Part shown: positions 42,743-52,907 of the stretch, one piece after another
Layout of the letters: every line of letters starts with the position of its first letter
How positions within the stretch are numbered: the stretch's first letter is position 1
Translations under genes and position numbers: made by a program
Assembly (NCBI GenBank): GCA_044238605.1
Contig: JBIICY010000001.1
Location: 124,001-188,000 of the forward strand
Length of the DNA stretch: 64,000 bases
Source of the DNA: UBA10438 sp044238605
GTDB lineage: Bacteria; Bacteroidota; Ignavibacteria; Kapaibacteriales; Kapaibacteriaceae
Direction of reading: 5' to 3'
Notes under the pieces: model-generated
Database searches by the model: none
The model's input: only the letters and a program-made list of their open reading frames with translations
What the model was told of the DNA's origin: nothing

Positions 42743-45700
42743 TTACGCTGTTACCCGCGTAACACGGCGAACTGGACGACGTTGGGCTTCATCCTCTGAC
42801 TCTACCTGAGGAATGATTGCATCAGGTCCGAAGATATTGCCTACATCTGAAGCCACGAGCATTTCCTGGTAGCTGCGCAAGCCGGTACCGGCTGGGACAA
42901 GCTGACCAAGGATAATGTTCTCCTTAAGACCCAGAAGTTTGTCGACCTTCGCAGCTGCAGATGCATCGGCAAGAACACGCGTTGTTTCCTGGAATGATGC
43001 TGCAGACAACCATGATTCCGTTGTAAGCGATGCCTGTGTAATACCAAGAAGCAACGGCTCACCGATTGCAGGCTCGGCATTGCGGCTCTTCGTTGCAGCC
43101 TTTTCCTTCTTCTTGAGCTCTACATTGATCTCGCGAATGACCTTCTTATCGATGATCTGACCAAGCTTGAGCTTTGAATCGCCTGGGTCTGTAACAACAA
43201 CGCAACCGCGTAGACGATCGTTCTCATCCGTAAAGCGCATGCGGTCTGTCTGATCTCCCTCGAGGAATCCAGAGTCTCCAGCGTCTGTAACACGTACCTT
43301 CTGAAGCATCTGGCGCACGATAACTTCGATATGCTTATCGTTGATCTTTACGCCCTGCATTCGGTAAACTTCTTGAATTTCGTTTACCAGGTATGCTTGT
43401 ACTTCGTTGATACCCTTGATGTGGAGGATGTCGTGCGGGTTGATAGCACCTTCCGTAAGGCGATCACCAGCGCGGACGAGGTCGCCCTCTTGAACAAGAA
43501 CGTGACGTCCGATTGGTACCGAGTAATCGCGCTTGATCTCACCATCGAGAGACGTTACACTGATCACACGTGAACCGCGCTTCGGCTTGTCAATCGACAC
43601 GATACCGTCGATTTCTGTAACTGCAGAAGGGGCTTGTGGCGCGCGTGCTTCGAACAATTCGGTAACACGCGGCAGACCGCCCGTGATGTCGCGAAGACGC
43701 CCAAGGTCGCGAGGCATCTTCACGAGCTTGGAACCTACAGCTACAACATCACTGTCGTCCACAACGATCTGCGCACGGGACGGAATGATGTACGACTGGA
43801 TCAGTACGCCATCTTCGTCGACGATTTCGATTGCAGGTGACTTCGTACGGTCACGCGAGTCGATAACGATCTTCGTTGTGTGGCCTGTTTGTTCGTCAAT
43901 AGCTTCTTTGAACGTAAGGTTCGAGACAAGATCGCGGTAGCGGACACGTCCGGCCTTTTCCGTGATGATCACAGAGTTGTACGGATCCCAGTCATAGAGC
44001 ATATCGCCCTTCTTCACCTTCTGTCCGTCTACAACCTTCAATTCAGCACCATAGACCACGTCGTACTTCGTTACAACACGATTCGACCCCGGCTCTACAA
44101 TGTTGATCACGCCAGCGCGCGATACAACAACGATCACGTCTTCTGTTTCACCCGGATAGGTTACCGTACGCACACCGTCAAACTGGATTGCTCCGTCAAA
44201 CTTGGCCAACACAAGGCTCTGGCTCATCGACAACGAAGCTGTACCACCTGTGTGGAACGTACGAAGTGTGAGCTGCGTACCTGGTTCACCGATAGACTGT
44301 GATGCAATCGTACCAACCGCTTCACCAGTATCAACAAGCTGGCCGGTAGCCATGTTGCGTCCGTAACAACGGGCGCATACACCGCGGCGTGATTCACACG
44401 TCAGTACGCTACGAATCATTACCGCTTCGATTGGGCTACGCTCGATCGTTTCAGAAATATCTTCGTCGATTACTTGACCCTTCGTGCAGTACACTTCATT
44501 CGTGATCGGATCAACAACGTCCATAAGCGACGTACGTCCAAGGATGCGCTCCTTGAGCGGCTCCTTCACGTCTTCGCCGTCTTTCAGTGCACGCATTTCT
44601 ACACCGCGGATTGTACCGCAGTCGTCGTCCGAAATCACAACATCCTGAGCAACATCGTGCAAACGACGTGTTAGGTACCCAGCGTCGGCCGTCTTGAGAG
44701 CTGTATCGGCAAGACCCTTACGGGCACCGTGCGTCGAGATGAAGTACTCAAGAATTGTGAGGCCTTCTTTGAAGTTTGAGATGATCGGATTTTCGATCAG
44801 CTCAGCTGATGATGCGGCCGCGGTCTTCTGTGGCTTGGCCATCAGACCACGCATACCTGCAAGCTGACGGATCTGCTCTTTCGAGCCCCGTGCCTGCGAG
44901 TCAAGCATCATGAAGAACGTGTTAAAACCGTCCTTATTTGCGGCAAGCTCGTTGTAAAGCTTATCTGCTACGCGGTTCGTTGCTGTAGACCATGTGTCGA
45001 TGATCTTGTTGTAGCGCTCACCTTCGGTGATAACACCTGAGTGATAGTAATCTTCGATCTTGTCAACTTCCTTCTGTGCTTTGTCGATGATAACGGTCTT
45101 CTCATCAGGAACAACCACGTCTGCGATCGACACAGAAAGGCCACCGCGCGTAGCGGTCATAAACCCAGTTTCCTTGAGCTTATCGAGGAATTCAACAGTC
45201 TTTGCAAGACCTGCCTTGCGGAAGCAGTCAGCGATAACCTGACGCAGACGCTTCTTGCCAAGCATTTCGTTCATGTAGCCAAGCTCGGCTGGAACGATCT
45301 TGTTGAAGACTACACGGCCAGCAGTTGTCTCGATCATCTCACCACTGATACGCACCTTGATCTTAGCGTGCATGTTGATGTGGCCAGTGTTGTACGCGAT
45401 AACAACCTCTTCTTCAGATGAGAAGATCTTGCCTTCGCCCTTAACACCGTTGCGGGCCTTTGTGAGATAATAAACACCCAGAACCATGTCCTGCGAAGGA
45501 ACTGCGATTGGCTCGCCGTTCTGCGTGTGCATGATGTTGTGTGCAGAAAGGATCAGCAACAATGCTTCGAGTTGTGCTTCGTGGCTCAGCGGCACGTGCA
45601 CGGCCATCTGGTCACCGTCGAAGTCGGCATTGAAGGCCGTCGTTACAAGCGGGTGAAGCTGAATAGCCTTGCCTTCGATCAGCTTTGGCTGGAAGGCCTG

Positions 45701-47023
45701 GATACCGAGACGGTGGAGCGTCGGGGCACGGTTTAGAAGCACCGGATGACCATCGATCACCGTATCCAAGATGTCCCATACTTCAGTTGTCTTCTTTTCT
45801 ACCTGCTTCTTTGCGCTCTTCACTGTCTTGCAGTGTCCGCGCTCGATCAGCTTGCGAATGATAAGGGGCTTGAACAACTCAACAGCCATGTCCTTTGGCA
45901 GACCGCACTCATAGAGTTTGAGCTCTGGTCCAACAACGATAACAGAACGCCCGGAGTAGTCTACCCGCTTACCGAGAAGGTTCTGACGGAAGCGGCCTGT
46001 CTTACCCTTGAGTGTATCAGCAAGCGACTTAAGGGCGCGCTGTGATTCACTGCGGACTGCGCGGCGTGAGTTGTCAAAGAGTGCATCGACCGATTCCTGC
46101 AACATGCGCTTTTCGTTGCGCAGGATAACCTCAGGAGCCTTGATGTCGATAAGACGCTTGAGGCGGTTGTTGCGGATGATAACGCGGCGATACAAGTCGT
46201 TAAGGTCGGATGTTGCAAAACGCCCACCCTCGAGCGGCACCAACGGACGAAGATCCGGTGGGATCACAGGAATGATATCAAGTACCATCCACTCTGGTCG
46301 ATTCGGCTCCTTACCTTCTGCACTGCGGAACGCATCAAGGATGCGGAGGCGCTTGAGAACGTCTGCACGCTTTGCCTGCGACATATCTTCACGAAGGACC
46401 TCACGAAGTACAAAGTACGCTTCGTCTGCATCAACGCGGCGAAGAAGCTCCTTGATGGCTTCACCACCTATGAGCGCGATAAACTTGCGAGGATCTTCAT
46501 CATCAAGGTTGCGCTCGTCTGCGCGCAGACTTGCAAGCACGTCTAGATACTGTTCTTCTGTGAGAAGGTCCTTCTTCTGAAGGCCAGTAGATCCCGGCTG
46601 AACAACAACGTACGACTCGTAATACACGATTCGCTCGATGTCCTTCGTAGGCATGCCAATCACTCCAGCAATCTTGCTTGGGAGTGAGCGCAGGAACCAA
46701 ATATGCACGACTGGAACAGCAAGCATGATGTGTCCCATGCGCTCGCGGCGAACGCTCTTCTGCGTTACCTCTACACCGCAACGGTCGCACACAATGCCCT
46801 TGTAGCGAATACGCTTGTACTTTCCGCAAGCGCACTCCCAGTCGCGAATAGGTCCGAAGATCTTTTCGCAGAACAGACCATCCTTTTCAGGACGGAATGA
46901 ACGGTAGTTGATCGTCTCAGGCTTTGTTACTTCGCCATGAGAGCGATTAAGAATATCATCCGGTGACGAAATGCGAACAGTTATAGAAGTATAACCGCGC
47001 TTCGGGATGTTATGGAACTGCAT
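42743..47023 (-). CDS. rpoC: DNA-directed RNA polymerase subunit beta'
   Basis: Catalytic clamp subunit of RNA polymerase, 1426 residues. The N-terminal zinc site 'CACGKYKRIRYKGIVCDRCGVE' (about residues 64-88), the Mg-binding active-site motif NADFDGDQM (about residue 460) and the second zinc-binding set 'CESRRGVCARCYG' (about 875-890) are intact. There is no fusion to RpoB and no large lineage insertion obvious to me. It begins 52 nt after rpoB and is the last gene of the tRNA/secE/rpl/rpo operon. Confidence 0.98.
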   Translation of the reverse strand: MQFHNIPKRGYTSITVRISSPDDILNRSHGEVTKPETINYRSFRPEKDGLFCEKIFGPIRDWECACGKYKRIRYKGIVCDRCGVEVTQKSVRRERMGHIMLAVPVVHIWFLRSLPSKIAGVIGMPTKDIERIVYYESYVVVQPGSTGLQKKDLLTEEQYLDVLASLRADERNLDDEDPRKFIALIGGEAIKELLRRVDADEAYFVLREVLREDMSQAKRADVLKRLRILDAFRSAEGKEPNRPEWMVLDIIPVIPPDLRPLVPLEGGRFATSDLNDLYRRVIIRNNRLKRLIDIKAPEVILRNEKRMLQESVDALFDNSRRAVRSESQRALKSLADTLKGKTGRFRQNLLGKRVDYSGRSVIVVGPELKLYECGLPKDMAVELFKPLIIRKLIERGHCKTVKSAKKQVEKKTTEVWDILDTVIDGHPVLLNRAPTLHRLGIQAFQPKLIEGKAIQLHPLVTTAFNADFDGDQMAVHVPLSHEAQLEALLLILSAHNIMHTQNGEPIAVPSQDMVLGVYYLTKARNGVKGEGKIFSSEEEVVIAYNTGHINMHAKIKVRISGEMIETTAGRVVFNKIVPAELGYMNEMLGKKRLRQVIADCFRKAGLAKTVEFLDKLKETGFMTATRGGLSVSIADVVVPDEKTVIIDKAQKEVDKIEDYYHSGVITEGERYNKIIDTWSTATNRVADKLYNELAANKDGFNTFFMMLDSQARGSKEQIRQLAGMRGLMAKPQKTAAASSAELIENPIISNFKEGLTILEYFISTHGARKGLADTALKTADAGYLTRRLHDVAQDVVISDDDCGTIRGVEMRALKDGEDVKEPLKERILGRTSLMDVVDPITNEVYCTKGQVIDEDISETIERSPIEAVMIRSVLTCESRRGVCARCYGRNMATGQLVDTGEAVGTIASQSIGEPGTQLTLRTFHTGGTASLSMSQSLVLAKFDGAIQFDGVRTVTYPGETEDVIVVVSRAGVINIVEPGSNRVVTKYDVVYGAELKVVDGQKVKKGDMLYDWDPYNSVIITEKAGRVRYRDLVSNLTFKEAIDEQTGHTTKIVIDSRDRTKSPAIEIVDEDGVLIQSYIIPSRAQIVVDDSDVVAVGSKLVKMPRDLGRLRDITGGLPRVTELFEARAPQAPSAVTEIDGIVSIDKPKRGSRVISVTSLDGEIKRDYSVPIGRHVLVQEGDLVRAGDRLTEGAINPHDILHIKGINEVQAYLVNEIQEVYRMQGVKINDKHIEVIVRQMLQKVRVTDAGDSGFLEGDQTDRMRFTDENDRLRGCVVVTDPGDSKLKLGQIIDKKVIREINVELKKKEKAATKSRNAEPAIGEPLLLGITQASLTTESWLSAASFQETTRVLADASAAAKVDKLLGLKENIILGQLVPAGTGLRSYQEMLVASDVGNIFGPDAIIPQVESEDEAQRRPVRRVTRVTA

Positions 47024-47075
47024 CGTAACTCCGACTCAAAAATTCCAATTCAGTTTGACAAGGATCGCAAGCCCC

Positions 47076-50000
47076 TTAGTCGAGCTTTACGTCCAAACAC
47101 AGACCCTGCAACTCACGGATAAGAACGTTGAACGATTCCGGAATGCCCGGTACCGGTAGGTTCTCGCCCTTGACCAAGGTTTCGTACATCTTTGCACGAC
47201 CTTGGACATCGTCGGACTTGAGTGTGAGCATCTCCTGGAGCGTGTGAGCAGCACCGTATGCTTCCAGGGCCCACACTTCCATCTCCCCGAGACGCTGACC
47301 ACCAAACTGTGCCTTACCACCAAGCGGCTGCTGCGTGATAAGCGAGTATGGTCCGATCGAACGTGCGTGGATCTTGTCTTCAACAAGGTGAGAAAGTTTC
47401 ATCATGTAGATGATCCCAACCGTTACCTCGTTCTCAAATGCTTCGCCTGTTCGGCCATCATACAGTACCGTCTTTCCAGTGCGAGGCAAACCAGCTTGTG
47501 CGAGATAATCGCCAACCTGATCCCATGATGCACCGTCAAAGATTGGTGTTGCAAAGTGTACGCCGAGTTCGCGGCCAGCCCAACCGAGAGCGGTTTCATA
47601 CAGCTGACCCAGGTTCATACGCGAAGGCACGCCGAGTGGGTTGAGAACGATGTCTACTGGCTTCCCATTCGGGAGAAACGGCATGTCTTCAAGAGGAACG
47701 ATCTTCGAAACGATACCCTTGTTACCGTGACGGCCAGCCATCTTGTCGCCCACTTGAAGCTTACGCTTCTTGGCAACATAGACCTTTGCCATCTGCTGGA
47801 TACCTGGCTGAAGTTCATCGCCAGCAGCAATCTTGTTTCTCTCGATGCGGCCGTCGAGCATGATGTTGTTGCGGCGGTTATTGTAGTTCTCCATGAGCTT
47901 GCGAACAAGCATCATCGTCTTCTTCTCTGCCACCCAATCCTGCTCGAGATCAACATTCGAAGGTAGGAACGCACCAGATTCGTACTTCGTGAGCATTTCC
48001 TTCGCCGAGAGCTTGATGCCGCTACGGAAAATTGACGTGCCATTGTCCGACTTCACACCGAGCGTTGTTTCTCCGTCTAGAATCTGACCGAGACGCTCAA
48101 TGCAGTCGATATCAAGTGAGCGAAGTGCTTGATGCTCGCGCTTTGTGATTAGATCTTGACGCTTCTTTTCTTCGAGGCGGAATTCGCTGTCACTTGTGAG
48201 TACACGACGTGCAAAGAGCTTCGTGTTGATCACCGTGCCCTTGAGTCCTGGAGGTGCCTTGAGAGACACATCCTTGACGTCGCCTGCCTTATCACCGAAG
48301 ATCGCACGCAGGAGTTTCTCTTCTGGAGTTGGATCAGTTTCGCCCTTTGGCGTGATCTTACCGATGAGGATGTCGCCTTCGCGAATCTTGGCTCCGATGC
48401 GAACGATACCGCGGTCGTCAAGATCCTTTGTAGCTTCTTCGCTTACGTTCGGGATTTCGCGAGTAAACTCTTCTTCACCACGCTTTGTATCGCGAACTTG
48501 CAGTGTGTACTCTTCAATGTGGATCGACGTGAAAACATCTTCGGCAACCATGCGCTCGCTAAGAACGATAGCATCTTCGAAGTTGTATCCACGCCAAGGC
48601 ATGAAGGCAACCATGACGTTACGGCCAAGCGCTAGCTCACCCGTGTCTGTTGAAGCACCGTCGATAATCGGCTGACCCTTTGCCACGCGCTGTCCAGTAG
48701 CCACGATTGGCTTCTGGTTGATGCACGTGTCCTGGTTTGTGCGATAGAACTTCTGCAGATTATAGGTAATCGTGCGGTCATTCTCGAACGATACGAGCTT
48801 ATCATCACCCGAGCGGCGGTCATCGTACTTGATGCGGATGTAATCTGCACATACGTACTCAACAACACCTTCATCTTCTGCAAGCACGAGTGCACGCGAA
48901 TCGCGAGCAACGCGAGCTTCCATGCCGGTTCCAACGATCGGTGCTTCAGGACGCAGCAATGGCACGCCCTGGCGTTGCATGTTCGAGCCCATCAATGCAC
49001 GGTTAGCATCGTCGTGCTCAAGGAACGGGATGAGTGAAGCAGCAGGAGATGTTATCTGGTCCGTGCTGACTTCCATGTAATGGACTTCAGTTGGGTGCAG
49101 AACACGATAGTCTCCACTTACACGGGCCTTGACGGTCTCGCCGAGGATCTTGCCTTTCTCATCACATGCAGTAGAAGCAGGGATGATGATAAGGCCTTCT
49201 TCTTTATCTGCAGGAAGGAATTCGATTTCTTCCGTTACAACGCCGTTCACAACCTTGCGGTACGGTGTTTCGATAAATCCAAACTTGTTCACGCGGGCAT
49301 GGATTGCCAACGACGAAATAAGACCAATGTTTGGTCCTTCTGGAGTTTCGATCGGACAAAGACGTCCGTAGTGCGTGTAGTGAACGTCACGAACCTCGAA
49401 ACCAGCGCGCTCGCGGGTAAGACCGCCAGGTCCAAGAGCCGAGGTACGGCGCTTGTGTGTGATTTCAGAAAGTGGGTTTGTTTGATCCATGAACTGTGAC
49501 AACTGGTTCGTTCCGAAGAACTGGTTGATCACACTCGTAATCGTACGAGCATTCACAAGTTCACTTGGCGTTACGCTCTCGCTGTCGCGCACACTTAGGC
49601 GCTCCTTGATCGTACGCGCCATGCGTGTAAGACCAAGATTGAATGTTGATTCCAGCTGCTCACCAACAGTGCGAACACGACGGTTGGCAAGGTGGTCAAT
49701 GTCATCTACCGGAACCTTCGCATCGCGAACTTCGATAAGGTACTTTACGATGGCTACGATGTCATCAACCGTAAGGGTCGTAACATCAAGAGGCACCGTC
49801 ATGTTAAGCTTTTCATTGATGCGGTAGCGTCCAACAACTCCAAGATCGTAGCGCTTGGCGTTAAAGAACAGCTTTTCCAACAAGCCCCATGCCGTGTCGA
49901 GATCTGGTGGATCGCTTGAGCGGAGCTGACGGTAAATCGTCTCAAGAGCGTCTTCGCGTGTACGTGCCGTGTCCTTGGCAAGTGTCTTGGCGATGATTGG

Positions 50001-50903
50001 CTCGTCGTTTGAGTTTTCGTACTTGTAGACGCGGAGTGTTTCTACAGTTGACGCCTGAAGGCGAGCAACCAGTTCTTCGTCAAGAATCAGATCGCGCTGC
50101 GCAATAAGCTCGCCCGTGTTCATGTCTACTGCATCAGCAGCGATGCGGCGTCCAAGGTGGTCCTCAGACATACGCTTGACTGAGATCTCCATCGTGAGAT
50201 CGAACAGGTTTAGGAGATCTTCGTCGCTCGAGTATCCCAAGGCACGCAACAGCGTTGTTACCGGGAATTTCTTCTTGCGGTCGATGTATGCATACATAAC
50301 ATCGTGGATATCCGTTGTGAACTCAACCCACGAACCCTTGAATGGGATGATTCGTGCAGAGAAGATCTTGGTGCCGTTCGGGTGAACTGCTTCATCGAAG
50401 AAACAGCCCGGTGAACGGTGCAGCTGAGCAACAATAACGCGCTCGGCACCGTTGATAATGAACGTACCGCGAGGCGTCATCGCTGGGATCTGTCCAAGAT
50501 AGACGTCCTGGTCAATAGCCTCGATGTAGTCTTCAGAGGTTGGATCAGCCTTCGACGAGAGACGCAACTTTGCCTTTAGTGTCTTGGCATAAGTAAGCTC
50601 GCGCTCGCGGCACTCTTCTTCTGAGTACTTCGGCTTTTCGACGATGTACTCCAGAAAGCTGAGCTCGTACACACCCGAATTGTCCTCAATCGGGAAGTTG
50701 CTTTCGAACGCTCGCTGAAGACCGAGGAATCGACGCTCAGAAACTGAAACGTCTTCTTGGAGAAAGTCGTGAAACGAATCGATCTGGATCCCGAGAAGAT
50801 CCGGATATGTTGACTCAGACTCGATCGTTCCAAACGTTACGCGATTGCGCAAACGCTGGAGCGGCAGCTGATACAACGATATGTCGAGACGTGATTCATT
50901 CAT
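47076..50903 (-). CDS. rpoB: DNA-directed RNA polymerase subunit beta
   Basis: Second large catalytic subunit, 1275 residues. Conserved blocks include the rifampicin-binding cluster 'FFGTNQLSQFMDQTNPLSEITHKRR' near residue 480, 'YGRLCPIETPEGPNIGL', 'MPWRGYNFEDAIVLSER' and 'KMAGRHGNKG', plus the C-terminal 'EMEVWALEAYGAA'. ATG 50903 starts MNESRLDISL; an open extension to 50978 runs into the intergenic hairpin region and is not expected. Wild-type-looking residues in the rifampicin cluster (D, H, S) suggest a sensitive enzyme. Confidence 0.98.
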   Translation of the reverse strand: MNESRLDISLYQLPLQRLRNRVTFGTIESESTYPDLLGIQIDSFHDFLQEDVSVSERRFLGLQRAFESNFPIEDNSGVYELSFLEYIVEKPKYSEEECRERELTYAKTLKAKLRLSSKADPTSEDYIEAIDQDVYLGQIPAMTPRGTFIINGAERVIVAQLHRSPGCFFDEAVHPNGTKIFSARIIPFKGSWVEFTTDIHDVMYAYIDRKKKFPVTTLLRALGYSSDEDLLNLFDLTMEISVKRMSEDHLGRRIAADAVDMNTGELIAQRDLILDEELVARLQASTVETLRVYKYENSNDEPIIAKTLAKDTARTREDALETIYRQLRSSDPPDLDTAWGLLEKLFFNAKRYDLGVVGRYRINEKLNMTVPLDVTTLTVDDIVAIVKYLIEVRDAKVPVDDIDHLANRRVRTVGEQLESTFNLGLTRMARTIKERLSVRDSESVTPSELVNARTITSVINQFFGTNQLSQFMDQTNPLSEITHKRRTSALGPGGLTRERAGFEVRDVHYTHYGRLCPIETPEGPNIGLISSLAIHARVNKFGFIETPYRKVVNGVVTEEIEFLPADKEEGLIIIPASTACDEKGKILGETVKARVSGDYRVLHPTEVHYMEVSTDQITSPAASLIPFLEHDDANRALMGSNMQRQGVPLLRPEAPIVGTGMEARVARDSRALVLAEDEGVVEYVCADYIRIKYDDRRSGDDKLVSFENDRTITYNLQKFYRTNQDTCINQKPIVATGQRVAKGQPIIDGASTDTGELALGRNVMVAFMPWRGYNFEDAIVLSERMVAEDVFTSIHIEEYTLQVRDTKRGEEEFTREIPNVSEEATKDLDDRGIVRIGAKIREGDILIGKITPKGETDPTPEEKLLRAIFGDKAGDVKDVSLKAPPGLKGTVINTKLFARRVLTSDSEFRLEEKKRQDLITKREHQALRSLDIDCIERLGQILDGETTLGVKSDNGTSIFRSGIKLSAKEMLTKYESGAFLPSNVDLEQDWVAEKKTMMLVRKLMENYNNRRNNIMLDGRIERNKIAAGDELQPGIQQMAKVYVAKKRKLQVGDKMAGRHGNKGIVSKIVPLEDMPFLPNGKPVDIVLNPLGVPSRMNLGQLYETALGWAGRELGVHFATPIFDGASWDQVGDYLAQAGLPRTGKTVLYDGRTGEAFENEVTVGIIYMMKLSHLVEDKIHARSIGPYSLITQQPLGGKAQFGGQRLGEMEVWALEAYGAAHTLQEMLTLKSDDVQGRAKMYETLVKGENLPVPGIPESFNVLIRELQGLCLDVKLD

Positions 50904-51013
50904 GGAGTGAGCTCCCGAATGCTGATACAAATGTGTTTTTCGTAGTGATGGATGATCACGCGGATCAGCCGTCAGCACGCCCCGACTACGGGGTTGGTGT
51001 TAAGACAACAACG

Positions 51014-51042
51014 CCCGAGACGACACAAAAGGCCGTCTCGGG
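51014..51042 (-). promoter_or_regulatory. Hairpin between rplL and rpoB
   Basis: A 9-bp GC-rich stem (51014-51022 with 51034-51042) in the 160-nt rplL-rpoB gap. It has no U-tract, so partial attenuation or an RNase III-type processing site, as in the equivalent E. coli gap, is more likely than full termination. Confidence 0.6.
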
Positions 51043-51063
51043 GCTGTTCTGACTGTTTTGCAA

Positions 51064-51441
51064 TTACTTGAGTGTAACCTTTGCACCGGCTTCTTCGAGC
51101 TTCTTCTTGAGAGCATCTGCATCTGCCTTTGCAACAGCTTCCTTCACGATCTTTGGAGCGCCTTCTACGAGATCCTTTGCTTCCTTCAGACCAAGACCAG
51201 TTACTTCGCGAACTACCTTGATAACGTTGAGCTTCTGAGCTCCACCGTCTGTGAGTTCTACGTCGAATTCTGTCTTCTCTTCTACTGCTGCACCTGCTGC
51301 TGCGCCTGGGGCTGCTGCCATCATTACTGGTGCTGCTGCTGATACACCGAACTTGTCTTCAAGAGCCTTCTTGAGATCTGCGGCTTCAACGAGAGTAAGG
51401 TTACCAATCTTTTCTACGAGTTCTTCAACGATTGCTGACAT
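51064..51441 (-). CDS. rplL: 50S ribosomal protein L7/L12
   Basis: Stalk protein of the ribosome that recruits translation GTPases, 125 residues. The N-terminal dimerisation domain, the Ala/Pro/Gly-rich hinge (about residues 35-55) and the C-terminal domain with 'KTEFDVELTDGGAQKLNVIK' and 'LKEAKDLVEGAPK' are as usual. It follows rplJ by 52 nt. Confidence 0.97.
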   Translation of the reverse strand: MSAIVEELVEKIGNLTLVEAADLKKALEDKFGVSAAAPVMMAAAPGAAAGAAVEEKTEFDVELTDGGAQKLNVIKVVREVTGLGLKEAKDLVEGAPKIVKEAVAKADADALKKKLEEAGAKVTLK

Positions 51442-51493
51442 GTGTTGTCTCCAACAAATTGAGTTTTAAAAAATTCACAGTTTGAAATGAAGG

Positions 51494-52018
51494 CTACGCA
51501 GCCTTCTTCTTAGCCACTTCCTCAATGAGAGAAGCTACATCGCGCATAACAGCATTGATGCTTCCAACGATTCCTGTAATAGGAGCGTGGATGCTGCCGA
51601 TCATGCCTGCGATCAAGTCTTCGCGCGTAGGAAGTTCAGATACCTGCTTGAGCTGTGTGCTATCGAAGTACATTCCTTCTACAACAGCAACCTTAAGCTT
51701 TGGCTTTTCCGTCTTCTCGAAGTGCTGACGGATAACCTTGGCTGGTGCTACTGGGTCGGAACCTCCGAAAATCACAGCAGTTTGTCCAGCGAGCTTCGCG
51801 TCTTCGATCTCGTAGCCTCCAACCTCTGCCAGCGCGCGAAGAATAAGCGTGTTCTTTGCAACCTTGATCGTGACACCCTTGCCACGAAGATCGTTGCGGA
51901 ACGCTTGATCCTGCGCAACCGTCATACCTGTGAAGTCCACGAAATACAGACTCGATGCGTTGCGGATCTGCTCCGCAAGTGCCGCGACGACTGCCTGTTT
52001 CTGTTCTTTCGTGATCAT
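51494..52018 (-). CDS. rplJ: 50S ribosomal protein L10
   Basis: Base of the L7/L12 stalk, 174 residues, start MITKEQKQAVV. Conserved features include 'SSLYFVDFTGMTVAQDQAFRNDLR', 'VAKNTLILRAL' and the C-terminal helix that binds L7/L12 dimers. An upstream ATG at 52072 would extend it by 18 residues into the structured leader and is rejected. Confidence 0.97.
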   Translation of the reverse strand: MITKEQKQAVVAALAEQIRNASSLYFVDFTGMTVAQDQAFRNDLRGKGVTIKVAKNTLILRALAEVGGYEIEDAKLAGQTAVIFGGSDPVAPAKVIRQHFEKTEKPKLKVAVVEGMYFDSTQLKQVSELPTREDLIAGMIGSIHAPITGIVGSINAVMRDVASLIEEVAKKKAA

Positions 52019-52116
52019 AAACCTTTGTAGTAAAAAAGTTCGCTGTTGCGCCAACATGTTGTACACGAACAACAGTTAGAAGCGTGACGCTTCAGCAATG
52101 CGTAATAGTTTCGGGA
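52019..52116 (-). promoter_or_regulatory. Structured leader between rplA and rplJ
   Basis: A 98-nt spacer with a perfect 6-bp hairpin (52079-52084 with 52088-52093) and several GTTG/CAAC repeats able to pair. This is where L10(L12)4 autoregulatory leaders lie in other bacteria; the assignment here is by position. Confidence 0.4.
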
Positions 52117-52812
52117 TTATTCGGCACCAACTGTGTGCTCGTCTACACGAACACTTGGTCCCATCGTAGAGCTGAACGAGATGCTCTTGACGTACTTGCC
52201 CTTCGATGACGAAGGCTTAGCACGAACAACCGTTCCAATAAATGTTGCAAGGTTTTCAGCGAGCTTTTCGGCTGAGAACGAGCACTTGCCTACCGCAGCG
52301 TGGATGTTTCCAGCTTTGTCTACACGGAACTCGATCTTACCAGCCTTGACTTCCTGAACAGCCTTTGCTACGTCGAACGTAACTGTACCGCTCTTCGGAT
52401 TCGGCATCAGACCGCGAGGTCCAAGAACGCGACCAAGCTTACCTACTTCACCCATCACATCCGGTGTGGCAATGATGATGTCGATGTCTGCCCAGCCCCC
52501 TTGCAGCTTCTCGATGTAATCCGAGAAACCAGCATGGTCTGCACCTGCATCTAGCGCTTCTTTGTCCTTCGGCCCCTTGGCAATCACCAGAACGCGTACG
52601 CTCTTACCTGTGCCATGCGGCAAGGCTACCGTACCACGAACCAGCTGATCGGCCTTGCGAGGGTCTACGCCGAGGTTCATTGCAACTTCGAACGACTCAT
52701 CAAACTTCGCCGAAGCATTCTTCTTAACGAGTTCAACAGCCTTCTTGTAATCATAGATCTGCGTGCGGTCAAACGATGCAGCAGCCTTCTTGTAACGCTT
52801 CCCTTGTGCCAT
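52117..52812 (-). CDS. rplA: 50S ribosomal protein L1
   Basis: rRNA-binding L1-stalk protein, 231 residues, start MAQGKRYKKAA. The signature 'GRVLGPRGLMPNPKSGTVT' and the 'GKIEFRVDKAGNIHAAVGK' segment are intact. The 95-nt gap from rplK contains a 6-bp GC stem (52841-52846 with 52858-52863). In many bacteria L1 represses its own operon at such a site. Confidence 0.97.
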   Translation of the reverse strand: MAQGKRYKKAAASFDRTQIYDYKKAVELVKKNASAKFDESFEVAMNLGVDPRKADQLVRGTVALPHGTGKSVRVLVIAKGPKDKEALDAGADHAGFSDYIEKLQGGWADIDIIIATPDVMGEVGKLGRVLGPRGLMPNPKSGTVTFDVAKAVQEVKAGKIEFRVDKAGNIHAAVGKCSFSAEKLAENLATFIGTVVRAKPSSSKGKYVKSISFSSTMGPSVRVDEHTVGAE

Positions 52813-52907
52813 GGAAGTAATCCTTTTGTGTTGTGCAAGCGGCCGCCTCATTCTCGAGCGGCCTCCAACGATTAATCGTGATCGGAATTAGTTGAAAGGG
52901 GCTGGTA

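Noticed and set aside
46008..46580. 190-codon Arg/Ser-rich plus frame within rpoC, and similar long frames at 48156-48675 and 53443-54141
   Set aside because: Low-complexity shadows opposite rpoC, rpoB and nusG/secE.
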